The notes below the pieces were generated by a model. It ran no database searches, was not told where the DNA came from, and saw only the letters and a list, made by a program, of their open reading frames with translations. The position numbers and the translations under genes are program-made. 64,000 nt of DNA from Lachnospiraceae bacterium (GTDB lineage Bacteria > Bacillota > Clostridia > Lachnospirales > Lachnospiraceae). The stretch covers positions 16,102-80,101 of the forward strand of contig JAGAIZ010000043.1 in NCBI GenBank assembly GCA_017626325.1, read 5' to 3'. Below are positions 7,886 through 16,588 of the stretch, piece after piece; position 1 is the first letter of the stretch; each line of letters opens with the position of its first letter.

Positions 7886-8136
7886 ACCTATGTTGTTTTC
7901 ATAACTGAGAACGACGTGATGGGGAAAGGGAAACCTTTTTCAAAGAAAACGAGGAGGGAATCGCAGTCATGCGTAAGGCTATGGAAGATATGAGAAACCA
8001 TACGCTTAAAGAGGACATGATGGAAGTTGCGCTTCGTATGTTGAAAGTTGGGAAATATGCCCTGGATGAGATCGTTTCTATTTATGGACGTTCTTTTGAC
8101 GAAGTAAAGAAACTCAATGCAGATAAAACAGCATAA
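7886..8136 (+). pseudogene. Remnant of an Rpn-family PD-(D/E)XK nuclease/putative transposase
   Basis: Two frames give parts of the C-terminal half of Rpn-like proteins. The first reads TYVVFITENDVMGKG. After a shift the second reads FFKENEEGIAVMRKAMEDMR and ends with GRSFDEVKKLNADKTA and a stop at 8136. The central part expected between them is missing, so an internal deletion plus frameshift is likely. A 55-codon frame from ATG 7969 could still be translated. Rpn genes are abundant mobile-type genes in Lachnospiraceae, and this relic fits a decayed copy next to the toxin-antitoxin locus. Positions 7742-7885 show no intact gene. Confidence 0.65.
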
Positions 8137-8152
8137 GCAACCGTATTCACAC

Positions 8153-8191
8153 AGGCTGAGAATCTGGAAACAGGTTCCCAGCCTTATTTTT
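8153..8191 (+). terminator. Rho-independent terminator after the Rpn remnant
   Basis: AGGCTG (8153-8158) pairs with CAGCCT (8179-8184), and the inner GAA/TTC extends the stem. It is followed by TATTTTTT. It would end transcripts from the toxin locus and insulate the carboxypeptidase gene. The rest of 8192-8383 holds only the upstream region of that gene. Confidence 0.7.
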
Positions 8192-8383
8192 TGCTCTAAA
8201 TGTAAATATTCTGTGAACATGATTAAAAAGTCCTTTACAAATCGTCTTCGGGATGATGAGGCATTATGAACTGCTGCTGATAAAATGTTGTAAAACCCCC
8301 ATGCATTTGTGATATGATAGAAGATGCGTTGGAAGATACTGCGCGATTATCGGAGATTTTCAGAATAGGAGGAGTATGGACAG

Positions 8384-9631
8384 GTGGCACAGCAATATGA
8401 CGATGAAGCGGTACGCAGGGAAAGGCACAGGCAGCGGGTACAACAGATGCGGGCAGATAAGAGAAAGCAGATGCGCCGCCGCAGGCTTATGAAGAAGTTA
8501 GCGCCTTTGGCGGCTTTATTCCTTGCGGCAGTCCTTTTGATCTTTGGGGCGGTGCGGCTTATACGCCATATTGCAGGGGCCGGACAGGGCAGCAGTTCAG
8601 AGAGCATAGCAGAGACGGACGGCGGGTCTGGGGCTTTGGCAGAGCAGGACGGCAGCAGGCTGACAGGCGGAACAGGCGCAGACGGCGGAACCAGCACCGC
8701 GCCGGGAGAAGTGAGCGCGGATGGCGTGACGCCCCAAGAGTCCGCGGCAGGCGCGGATGGTATGGACGCCGCAGGGCACAACGGCACGGGAGAGAAGTCC
8801 TATCAGGCGCAGGAAACCTCCGGTACGGTGCTGCTTGGAGATACGTTGTCGTCGGGAGACGTCTTCTACAGCCAGTATGCGGTTCTGGTCGACGTGGAAG
8901 AGGGGCGTATTCTGGCGGAGCGAAACGCCCGTACAAGAATTGTTCCGGCATCCATGACGAAGATTCTGACGGTGCTTGTGGCGGCGGAACATATTGATGA
9001 GGCCGATCTGGATGATCCCTTCACGATGACGCTGGAAATCACAGATTACGCCTATGTGAACGACTGCAGCGCCGCCGGTTTCCTGGACGGGGAAGAAATC
9101 ACGGTGAGAGACTTGTTCTACGGAACAGTGCTTCCCTCCGGCGCGGATGCGGCGGTAGGTCTGGCAGTCTATGTGGCGGGCAGTCAGGAAGCCTTCGTGG
9201 AACTGATGAATGAGAAAGTGGAAGAACTGGGACTTTCCCAGACGACACATTTTACGAACTGCGCGGGTATTTATGATGACGACCATTATACGACGCCTTA
9301 CGATATGGCGATGATCATGGAGGCTGCCATGGACAACGAGATCTGCAGGGAAGTGATGGCAGCGCATAGATATACCACTTCGGCAACGGAGGAGCACCCC
9401 GAAGGAATAGACTTATCGAATCTGTTCCTGCGCCGCATAGAGGATAAGGAGGGCGGAGAGAAGGTGCTCTGCGCCAAGACCGGTTATGTGGTGCAGTCAG
9501 GACATTGTGCGGCAAGCTATGCGGTCGATGCGGACGGCAGAGGCTATGTCTGCGTCACGGCCAATGCCAACAGCAAATGGAGGCCGGTGGAAGACCATGC
9601 CAAATTGTACCGGCTGTACAGCGGCCTGTAA
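8384..9631 (+). CDS. D-alanyl-D-alanine carboxypeptidase, S11 family
   Basis: A 415-residue penicillin-binding protein of the DacA/PBP5 type. A basic cytoplasmic N terminus precedes a membrane segment (about 47-65), then a Gly/Ala/Ser-rich linker and the transpeptidase-like domain. The SxxK motif is SMTK and the third motif is KTGYVVQSGH. The usual second motif SGN is replaced by SGA in VLPSGADAAVGL. The enzyme trims the terminal D-Ala of peptidoglycan stem peptides outside the membrane. It is unusual in having an N-terminal anchor rather than the C-terminal amphipathic anchor of DacA. Start GTG follows AGGAGG by ten bases. Confidence 0.9.
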   Translation: MAQQYDDEAVRRERHRQRVQQMRADKRKQMRRRRLMKKLAPLAALFLAAVLLIFGAVRLIRHIAGAGQGSSSESIAETDGGSGALAEQDGSRLTGGTGADGGTSTAPGEVSADGVTPQESAAGADGMDAAGHNGTGEKSYQAQETSGTVLLGDTLSSGDVFYSQYAVLVDVEEGRILAERNARTRIVPASMTKILTVLVAAEHIDEADLDDPFTMTLEITDYAYVNDCSAAGFLDGEEITVRDLFYGTVLPSGADAAVGLAVYVAGSQEAFVELMNEKVEELGLSQTTHFTNCAGIYDDDHYTTPYDMAMIMEAAMDNEICREVMAAHRYTTSATEEHPEGIDLSNLFLRRIEDKEGGEKVLCAKTGYVVQSGHCAASYAVDADGRGYVCVTANANSKWRPVEDHAKLYRLYSGL

Positions 9632-9638
9632 AGCTTGG

Positions 9639-9806
9639 CAGCCATGCCATTCATAAGTTGTCGGATTGCATATGATTGACAAAAATATTTGTTATTCCCG
9701 ACAACTTATTTCATGTCGGGCGTCCGCCCTATAGAAATGATTGTACAAAATGCCCTTAGTGAGCAAGCTCCCACGGTCATTTCGAACAATCATTTCTGCA
9801 TGGCTG
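9639..9806. repeat. Cloverleaf-like nested inverted-repeat element
   Basis: An outer pair CAGCCATGC (9639-9647) and GCATGGCTG (9798-9806) encloses three hairpins. Arm 1 is a perfect 12-bp pair at 9653-9664/9698-9709. Arm 2 is GGGC-GTCC-GCCC at 9718-9729. Arm 3 is a perfect 12-bp pair at 9733-9744/9786-9797 with further inner pairing around GTGAGC/GCTC. It fills most of the 306-base gap between the carboxypeptidase and rarA genes. It could be a structured RNA, a palindromic genome repeat or a MITE-like relic; no protein is encoded. Confidence 0.7.
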
Positions 9807-9831
9807 AACTGCTGATTCCAGAATATTATAT

Positions 9832-9860
9832 TTGCGTATATTCGTTATAAATGTTAAGAT
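9832..9860 (+). promoter_or_regulatory. Possible promoter for rarA
   Basis: TTGCGT at 9832-9837 and TAAGAT at 9855-9860 are 17 bp apart, 78 bases before the rarA start. The same TAAGAT -10 form is seen before the OPT transporter. A TTAAAAT run further downstream is an alternative -10. Confidence 0.4.
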
Positions 9861-9937
9861 AGAAAATATATATGTTAAAATTGTGTTACTAAATATTACG
9901 AAAACAGAAAGAAACGCTATAAAGGACAATAGAAATC

Positions 9938-11275
9938 ATGGATTTGTTTGAATACATGCGGAGCGCGAATCAGGAGAAGGAGTCGCCTCTTGCGGCAAGG
10001 ATGCGTCCGTCCACATTAGACGAGGTGGTGGGACAGCAGCATATTATCGGCAAAGATAAGCTGCTGTATCGGGCAATTCAGGCGGACAGGCTCAGTTCGA
10101 TTATCTTCTATGGCCCTCCGGGCACGGGCAAAACCACGCTTGCCAGAGTCATTGCGAATACCACCAGTGCGGATTTTAACCAGATCAACGCCACGTCGAC
10201 CGGTAAAAAGGATATGGAGGAAGTGGTGGAGAAGGCGAAGAATCTGAGAGGTATGTACGGTAAGAAGACGATTCTGTTTATCGATGAGATTCACCGCTTC
10301 AATAAAGGACAGCAGGACTATTTGCTGCCGTTCGTGGAGGACGGCACGTTGACTTTGATCGGTGCTACTACGGAGAACCCTTATTTTGAAGTAAACGGGG
10401 CGCTTATTTCCAGATCCATTATTTTTGAATTACGGCCGTTATCCAAAGAAGCGGTCAAAGAACTGATCATACGGGCGGTCTATGATAAGGAAAAAGGGAT
10501 GGGCGCTTATGATGCCGTGATAGACGAGGAAGCGGTGGAGTTTCTGGCGGAGTTGTCCGGCGGAGACGCCAGACATGCGCTGAACGCAGTGGAGCTTGGC
10601 GTTATGACGACGAACCGCAGCGAAGACGGTAAGATTCATCTGACGCTTAAGGTTGCGCAGGAGTGCATTCAGAAGAGGGTGCTCAGATACGATAAGACCG
10701 GGGACAACCATTATGACACGGTATCCGCGTTTATAAAGAGCATGCGTGGTTCTGATCCGGATGCGGCGGTCTATTATTTGAGCCGTATGCTGTATGCGGG
10801 GGAGAGCGTTACTTTTATTGCGCGCCGTATTATGATCTGTGCGGCGGAGGATGTAGGGAACGCGGATCCGATGGCGCTTACGGTGGCGGTCAGCGCGTCT
10901 CTGGCTGTGGAGAGAGTCGGTATGCCGGAAGCGCAGATTATTCTGTCGCAGGCGGTGACATATGTAGCGTGCGCGCCGAAGAGCAACGCGGCGTGCGAAG
11001 CTGTTTTTGCCGCACAGCGGGAAGTGGAGCACAGCGGCGATCTGCCGATTCCCGTGCATTTGCAGGACGCTCATTACAAAGGAGCGGCTAAGCTGGGACA
11101 CGGTACCGGTTATAAATATGCCCACGATTATCCGAATCACTACGTGGAACAGCAGTATTTGCCGGATGAATTGACTGGCATGGAATTCTATACGCCTACG
11201 GGCAACGGCCATGAAGCCGAGATCAGAGAATATATGAAATGGATAAAGGAAGAAGCGGCTCATAATGAGAAATGA
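9938..11275 (+). CDS. rarA: Replication-associated recombination protein RarA (MgsA)
   Basis: A 445-residue AAA+ ATPase of the clamp-loader-like RarA/Mgs1/WRNIP1 family. Walker A is GPPGTGKTT (59-67), Walker B FIDEIHRFN (about 115-122), and sensor 1 lies in IGATTENP. The C-terminal part carries the family tetramerisation region, including SNAACEAVFAAQREVE. RarA acts at stalled replication forks in the cytoplasm. The gene overlaps the next one by 11 bases, so the two are co-transcribed. The ribosome binding site AAAGGA is present. Confidence 0.96.
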   Translation: MDLFEYMRSANQEKESPLAARMRPSTLDEVVGQQHIIGKDKLLYRAIQADRLSSIIFYGPPGTGKTTLARVIANTTSADFNQINATSTGKKDMEEVVEKAKNLRGMYGKKTILFIDEIHRFNKGQQDYLLPFVEDGTLTLIGATTENPYFEVNGALISRSIIFELRPLSKEAVKELIIRAVYDKEKGMGAYDAVIDEEAVEFLAELSGGDARHALNAVELGVMTTNRSEDGKIHLTLKVAQECIQKRVLRYDKTGDNHYDTVSAFIKSMRGSDPDAAVYYLSRMLYAGESVTFIARRIMICAAEDVGNADPMALTVAVSASLAVERVGMPEAQIILSQAVTYVACAPKSNAACEAVFAAQREVEHSGDLPIPVHLQDAHYKGAAKLGHGTGYKYAHDYPNHYVEQQYLPDELTGMEFYTPTGNGHEAEIREYMKWIKEEAAHNEK

Positions 11276-13400
11276 TAAAAGAGACACTCCCAGGAAAAAG
11301 AAGAAAAAAAGAGTCATCGACCGTCAGAAGGTTGCTGAGAATAAGAAGAAAGCCAAAGCAAAGAAAGTACGGCTGAAAAAGCAGCTGCGGGAAGAGAAGG
11401 CACGGATCAAAGCGGAAAAGCAAAAGGGACAGGTGCTGGAAGAATCCGTGACAGTGGAATCATCAGTGACCATCAATGAAAAAGGCGCTGTGGAACGCAC
11501 CATTACGGTGGAAGAGAAGTATACCATCGAAGAGAAGCAGGAGCAGGAGAAGAAACCTGTCAATAAGAAGAAGGTCGGCATTATCATTGCGGCCTGCGTG
11601 ACCGGCGCGGCGATCATCGGTACAGGCAGCGGGCTGGGAATCCACTATTATCTTTCGCAGAAAGCGATGGAGAATGCGGCGGTGGAAGCAATGGTACATA
11701 CGGAAGCCGTAGAACTTGCGGAATACAGCAAGACACAGCACAGAAAAGACAGTGTGAGACAGAATGCCGGTAAAGATACGACGCAGGCGTTAGTAGACGC
11801 GGCACGTTATATGATAGAAGGTATCAATAACAGGCCGCCGGAGGTCGAACTGACGCAGGACAACGCGGAGGATTTCGCCAGAATAGAGAGCTGCGTCATC
11901 AACACGGAAACAGGCAAGGTGGACGTCAGGATGGCGGCAGACGGCGTAGCGATCAGTGACGACGGTTATTATTATCTGTTTGAAGAAAAGAGCTATGAAA
12001 CCGGACTGACGAGTGATGAGTATATTGTGGAAGAGCAGAAGGATGTTGATTTGACTTTCTCAGTCAATCTTAATTACAACACAGTAAGCTCCAGATTGTT
12101 CTCCAAATTCGTGGTGGCAGTCAAGAAAGACGGCAAATTCATGGCGATCAGCAAGCCGCGCTACATTACGAATCCTGAGGCGATTGCCAAGTATAGTCCC
12201 TCTTTTGGCAGTACGACATCCAAGAAGGGACTTCTGGTAGATCCCGAGAAGCTGAAAAGCTCCGAACTGGATGATCTGGGTGTGAAGCATGCGGCGTACA
12301 ATATTCCGCTCAGCAGAATATTGGGGAATACAACGAATGCATATTATCCGACGGTATATTATACGTACAATGGCAGGAGTTATGCTTTCAATGGTCAGAT
12401 CGTGGCGGAGTACGACTATGTTTTCTCCACACTGACGAACAAAGGCATTACCACAACAGCTATTATTTTAAACGATATGAGTCCGGGGTACATGGAGCTG
12501 ATTCATCCGAAAGCCAGAAGCGGCGGCAGCGCGCCTTATTATGCTTTTAACGCGACGGATGAGGCGGGAACGGAATATATTGCTGCAGTTGCGTCCTTCC
12601 TCGCGAGCCGTTATTCCGGCAGCGGTCACGGCAAGGTCATGAACTGGGTCATCGGAAATGAGATCAATGCCAGAAAAGAATGGAACTATATTGAATATAT
12701 GGATACGGACAGCTACGTAGAAGAATACGGAAAGGCATTTCGTATTTTCTACAACGCGATTTTAAGTATCAATGGAAACGCCAGAGTCTATATTTCTCTG
12801 GACCAGCAGTGGGGCAAGAGCCTGTATTCCAGTAATGGATACGGTTCGAAGGAAATTCTGGACAGCTTTAACCAGTATATTGCGGAATACGGAAATATTG
12901 ACTGGGGTGTGGCGCAGCATCCGTACAATTATCCGCTGACAAGCGCCAAAGCGTGGAGCACCAGCGGCAAGGCAGGCTCCTATATACTGAACTCGGAGAC
13001 GACGCCTGTGCTTTCCATACGGAATATTCATGTGCTGACGGATTATTTACAGAAGGAAGAATATCTGACGGAAGACGGGGAAGTAAGACACGTGATCCTA
13101 AGCGAGATGGGATATACGTCCTCGGCGGGACAGGACCTGCAGGCGGCGTCCTTTGTATATGCGTATAAGATCATAGAAGCCAATCAATATATAGACAGTA
13201 TGCTGTTTTCCAGACAGACGGACGCGGCGTCGGAGGTGGCCCAGGGGCTGGCGCTGGGAATCAGTACCCAGGGGGGCAGCCGGAAATCCATCTATAACGC
13301 GTTTAAGTACGTGGATACGGCGGAATCCGCGAAATATACGGATTTCGCGCTCAAGGTGATTGGAATATCGAGCTGGAGCGAAGTGATATCGAAACATTAA
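11265..13400 (+). CDS. Membrane-anchored DUF5722 protein, glycoside-hydrolase-like
   Basis: A 711-residue protein. The first 100 residues are extremely Lys/Arg/Glu-rich and cytoplasmic, followed by one membrane segment (about 104-128) and a large extracellular part. The C-terminal half matches the DUF5722 type and resembles a clan GH-A (beta/alpha)8 glycosidase: NWVIGNEINARKEW puts an Asn-Glu pair at Glu466, and VILSEMGY puts a second strand-end Glu at 614, the expected acid/base and nucleophile positions. The assignment of catalytic residues is mine. It overlaps rarA by 11 bases and ends seven bases from a convergent gene. Confidence 0.8.
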   Translation: MRNDKRDTPRKKKKKRVIDRQKVAENKKKAKAKKVRLKKQLREEKARIKAEKQKGQVLEESVTVESSVTINEKGAVERTITVEEKYTIEEKQEQEKKPVNKKKVGIIIAACVTGAAIIGTGSGLGIHYYLSQKAMENAAVEAMVHTEAVELAEYSKTQHRKDSVRQNAGKDTTQALVDAARYMIEGINNRPPEVELTQDNAEDFARIESCVINTETGKVDVRMAADGVAISDDGYYYLFEEKSYETGLTSDEYIVEEQKDVDLTFSVNLNYNTVSSRLFSKFVVAVKKDGKFMAISKPRYITNPEAIAKYSPSFGSTTSKKGLLVDPEKLKSSELDDLGVKHAAYNIPLSRILGNTTNAYYPTVYYTYNGRSYAFNGQIVAEYDYVFSTLTNKGITTTAIILNDMSPGYMELIHPKARSGGSAPYYAFNATDEAGTEYIAAVASFLASRYSGSGHGKVMNWVIGNEINARKEWNYIEYMDTDSYVEEYGKAFRIFYNAILSINGNARVYISLDQQWGKSLYSSNGYGSKEILDSFNQYIAEYGNIDWGVAQHPYNYPLTSAKAWSTSGKAGSYILNSETTPVLSIRNIHVLTDYLQKEEYLTEDGEVRHVILSEMGYTSSAGQDLQAASFVYAYKIIEANQYIDSMLFSRQTDAASEVAQGLALGISTQGGSRKSIYNAFKYVDTAESAKYTDFALKVIGISSWSEVISKH

Positions 13401-13407
13401 GAAGGAT

Positions 13408-13923
13408 TCAGAACAACCGGCTGATCAGATACTGATAGATTTCCTGGTTGTTCTTATGCCAGTTGGCGCAGATGGCGGAGGCGGTATCTTCGTCGGGGAC
13501 AGATAAGGTAACCTCGACGACGGTAACGCCTTTTTCTTTGGCGGCCAGGCGGGCTTCGTATTCGCCGGAAGAAGTCTTATTATAGTCTGCGAGAATAGAG
13601 ACTTCATTGCGCATTTCCAGTTCGTGATCGCGCAGAAAGGAATCGATTTCATGACGGATGGACGCATTGATACGGTTGCGGAAGAATGAAAGCGTCTCCC
13701 GGCCTTCTTCCGTTATCTTCAAATAAGTGCGGTTGCGGCTGGACTCGGCAATTACAAGCTCCGCATCGATTAATTCAGCGGTAGCCTGCTGCAGAGTCAG
13801 GAAGTTAGTGTATTCCCGCTCCAATATGAAATCGCTTACCTGCGCCTTGGTCAGAGGGAACGTAACACGATCCAGCATATAGAGTATGATTAATTTGTAG
13901 AGAGTCAATGGATCCCGCGTCAT
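13408..13923 (-). CDS. DUF4364 family winged-helix protein
   Basis: A 171-residue protein matching the DUF4364 family of Firmicutes. The N-terminal 80 residues read as a winged helix (LYKLIILYMLDRVTFPLTKA, LKITEEGRETLSFF), and the C-terminal half is a mixed alpha/beta domain. It is probably a DNA-binding regulator, but no target is known. It is last in a leftward group after the malic enzyme and radical SAM genes, 27 bases from the latter, with AGAGGT as ribosome binding site. Confidence 0.85.
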   Translation of the reverse strand: MTRDPLTLYKLIILYMLDRVTFPLTKAQVSDFILEREYTNFLTLQQATAELIDAELVIAESSRNRTYLKITEEGRETLSFFRNRINASIRHEIDSFLRDHELEMRNEVSILADYNKTSSGEYEARLAAKEKGVTVVEVTLSVPDEDTASAICANWHKNNQEIYQYLISRLF

Positions 13924-13950
13924 AAAAACCTCTTTCTAAATGATGATGTC

Positions 13951-14910
13951 TCATTGCTTCGATATTTGGCGGCCCTGACGGGAACCGCGTTCTTTCATCC
14001 GGCGATGCAGACTGTTGAGTACGTCGCGCTTGTTCAGACTCCACAGCGGAGCCAGCAGCAGATCTTTTGGGCCGTCTCCGGTCAGACGGTGAATTACCGT
14101 CTGAGGGCTAAGATGCTCCAGACAGTCGATGACCAGATCCAGATAAGCATCTTTGGTAAGCGGCGCATAAGCTCCGGCGACATAGACAGACGCCATATCA
14201 GTTCCCTTTAATATATGTAACAATTGTAATTTAATTCCCCATATGCCCAGGGCGTTGAGATGGGAAATGGTAGATAACACGTGTTCTTTGGTTTCGCCCG
14301 GCAAGCCCAGAATCACATGGGCGACTACCGGAATACCGGCGTGGCGCAACCTCATGACACAGTTGTCAAAAATATCCAAGGAATATCCGCGCCTGATAAA
14401 CAGGGCTGTTTCTTCATGAATTGTCTGCAGACCCAATTCAATCCAGACAAACTTGTCAGGAAATTTGGCCTTGATATTGACCAGTAGAGTCATAATATCG
14501 TCCGGGATGCAGTCGGGTCTGGTGGCAATGGAGATACCGGCCACGGAGGGTTCCGACAAGGCTTCCTCGTATATCTTCTGCAGATAAGGAAGAGGGCCGT
14601 AAGTATTGGTGTACGCCTGAAAGTAGGCGATATAACGCTGCCCTGTACGCTTATGCCGGAAGAGCGCCTTTCCGGCGGCGATCTGATCGGCAATGGAAGG
14701 GTATTCGTTCATATTGACAGCGAAGTCGCCGCTTCCGCCCGCGCTGCAGAAGATACAGCCGCCGATGCCGAGCGTGCCGTCCCTGTTAGGACAGCTTAGC
14801 CCGGCATTTAAGGCAATTTTATATAATTTTTCGCCGTAAGTATTCTTACAATAGGCATCCAGAGAGTAGTAGGGCCTGCCCTGCCAGTTTTCCAGCGTCA
14901 TATTGATCAT
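13951..14910 (-). CDS. TIGR01212-family radical SAM protein (YhcC-like)
   Basis: A 319-residue radical SAM protein. The cluster-binding motif is the family variant with nine residues between the first two cysteines (CPNRDGTLGIGGCIFC) rather than CxxxCxxC. Other family features are YFQAYTNTYGPL, IELGLQTIHEETA and HVILGLPGET. YhcC-like enzymes are a subgroup of the Elp3/MiaB-like radical SAM fold whose reaction is not firmly established. Alternative start ATG at 14901. Probably co-transcribed with malic enzyme and the DUF4364 gene. Confidence 0.9.
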   Translation of the reverse strand: MINMTLENWQGRPYYSLDAYCKNTYGEKLYKIALNAGLSCPNRDGTLGIGGCIFCSAGGSGDFAVNMNEYPSIADQIAAGKALFRHKRTGQRYIAYFQAYTNTYGPLPYLQKIYEEALSEPSVAGISIATRPDCIPDDIMTLLVNIKAKFPDKFVWIELGLQTIHEETALFIRRGYSLDIFDNCVMRLRHAGIPVVAHVILGLPGETKEHVLSTISHLNALGIWGIKLQLLHILKGTDMASVYVAGAYAPLTKDAYLDLVIDCLEHLSPQTVIHRLTGDGPKDLLLAPLWSLNKRDVLNSLHRRMKERGSRQGRQISKQ

Positions 14911-14947
14911 CCGATTTAAATAAATTAAAATAAAAACATGTGTTATA

Positions 14948-16102
14948 TTATCGCTTGATATGAGATTTAACGGCTTGCGCCACTACTTCTGCAACCTTCG
15001 GGTTAAATGCCTCCGGCATGATGTTGTCTTCATTCAGTTCTTCATCCGGTACCAGTCCGGCAATGGCATGAGCGGCGGCGAGCTTCATTTCTTCCGTGAT
15101 CTGTACCGCACGGCCCTCCAGCGCGCCCTTGAAAATACCGGGAAACGCAACGACATTGTTGACCTGGTTGGGGAAGTCTGAACGGCCTGTGCCGACGACT
15201 CTGGCCCCTGCGGCTTTGGCGGCGTCCGGCATGATTTCGGGTACCGGATTGGCCATGGCGAACAGAATGGAATCCCTGTTCATGGAAGATACCATATCGG
15301 GTGTTACTATATTGGGAGCGGATACGCCGACGAAGATATCGGCGCCTTTCAGGGCATCTGCCAAAGTTCCCTTTTCATTGTTCGGATTAGTCATATCTGC
15401 CATTTTCTGCTGCATCCAGTTAAGACCTTCTGTTTCTTTGCCGATAATCCCTACTTTGTCGCACATGATGACATTTGTGAAACCGTAGGTCAACAGCAGT
15501 TTGGTGATGGCGACACCCGCGCTGCCAGCGCCGTTTACGACTACCTTACAGTCTTCTTTCTGTTTGTGAACGACCTTGAGGCTGTTGATGATACCGGCGA
15601 GTACGACGATGGCTGTGCCGTGCTGGTCATCGTGAAAGACCGGGATGTTAAGAATTTCTTTCAGCCTTTCTTCTATTTCGAAGCAGCGGGGAGCGCTGAT
15701 GTCTTCTAAGTTGATGCCGCCGAAGCCCGGCGCCAGATAGGTGACCGCTTTGATAATTTCCTCGGTGTCCTGCGTGTCCAGACAGATAGGAACAGCGTTG
15801 ACGCCGCCGAATTCTTTGAATAAGACAGCCTTGCCTTCCATAACAGGCATTGCGGCGTAGGGACCTATGTTGCCCAGTCCAAGGACCGCGCTGCCGTCTG
15901 AAACGACCGCTACCGTGTTGGATTTCCAGGTATAGGTATAAGCAACTTCCGGATCCTGCGCAATCACCTTGCAGGGTTCGGCAACGCCCGGTGTATAGGC
16001 GCAGGCCAAATCCTCCCGGGTTTTCACGGGGGTCTTGGAAACGGTCTCTAACTTGCCGTTCCACTGCCTGTGTAATTCCAGTGCTTTTTCATTTGTTGTC
16101 AT
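14948..16102 (-). CDS. NAD(P)-dependent malic enzyme (oxaloacetate-decarboxylating)
   Basis: A 384-residue short bacterial malic enzyme. The catalytic Tyr lies in AYTPGVAEPCK and the catalytic Lys in KAVLFKEFGGVNAVPICL. Metal-binding acidic residues lie in FHDDQHGTA, and the dinucleotide fold is VVVNGAGSAGVAI. It converts malate to pyruvate and CO2 with reduction of NAD(P), in the cytoplasm. Cofactor choice is not clear. First gene of the leftward group; AGG precedes the ATG by ten bases. Confidence 0.95.
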   Translation of the reverse strand: MTTNEKALELHRQWNGKLETVSKTPVKTREDLACAYTPGVAEPCKVIAQDPEVAYTYTWKSNTVAVVSDGSAVLGLGNIGPYAAMPVMEGKAVLFKEFGGVNAVPICLDTQDTEEIIKAVTYLAPGFGGINLEDISAPRCFEIEERLKEILNIPVFHDDQHGTAIVVLAGIINSLKVVHKQKEDCKVVVNGAGSAGVAITKLLLTYGFTNVIMCDKVGIIGKETEGLNWMQQKMADMTNPNNEKGTLADALKGADIFVGVSAPNIVTPDMVSSMNRDSILFAMANPVPEIMPDAAKAAGARVVGTGRSDFPNQVNNVVAFPGIFKGALEGRAVQITEEMKLAAAHAIAGLVPDEELNEDNIMPEAFNPKVAEVVAQAVKSHIKR

Positions 16103-16247
16103 GGGAATACCTCGTTTCTTTCATAATTATAAATATGTGTATAATGTATACTTGTTATATATGGCATATTATTATGGTTCTGATATATTTTAATATATTT
16201 TTTCTCTGAGTTCCATCATATATTATTTGGCTTTCCTCTGCAATATC

Positions 16248-16347
16248 CACTTACCGCTTTTTCACCTTTTCACACTTACCGCTTTTGCGCTTTTGTATAC
16301 TTACTGCTTTTGCACTTTTGCACACTTAACTCTTTTTTACTTTTGCC
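16248..16347. repeat. Four 25-bp tandem repeats between malic enzyme and rho
   Basis: Units start at 16248, 16273, 16298 and 16323 and begin CACTTACCGCTTTT with increasing divergence. They sit in a 386-base non-coding stretch (16103-16489), followed by more T-rich sequence with CCTTCTTTTT runs. A period of 25 excludes a coding repeat. Function unknown; on the plus strand the RNA would be C/U-rich and G-poor. Confidence 0.8.
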
Positions 16348-16489
16348 GTTTTGCCTTCTTTTTGCCTTCTTTTTTATAAAAAACACTTTTTATTTCAAAA
16401 GATGTGTTGTATAATAATCAAATACATAGCGTATTATTTTCTAAGTCATATCAGGTAAAAACCCCTAGACGAAAGATTGAGAAGGAATC

Positions 16490-16558
16490 ATGGCTGCAGT
16501 ATACGGTGAAACGACGGTAAACCGGTGCGTGAAAGCGCAGGAACGGATGTCAGTATAA
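16490..16558 (+). CDS. 22-codon reading frame upstream of rho, possible leader peptide
   Basis: ATG at 16490 follows AGAAGGAA with good spacing and opens a frame encoding MAAVYGETTVNRCVKAQERM plus two residues, ending at 16558, 30 bases before the rho start. Its position and ribosome binding site suggest a leader peptide in the rho 5' region, where autoregulation is known in other bacteria. It is short enough to be chance. Confidence 0.4.
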   Translation: MAAVYGETTVNRCVKAQERMSV

Positions 16559-16588
16559 AGTGATAAGATGAAAATACGGGAGGAATTT

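Noticed and set aside
8597-9397. A long open frame on the minus strand inside the carboxypeptidase gene
   Set aside because: It is antisense to a gene with clear catalytic motifs, is rich in Arg/His/Cys from GC-rich codons, and resembles no protein family.
9639-9806. The cloverleaf-like element as a tRNA gene
   Set aside because: It is 168 bases long and lacks T-loop GTTCRA, D-loop and acceptor features; the stems are far too long for a tRNA.
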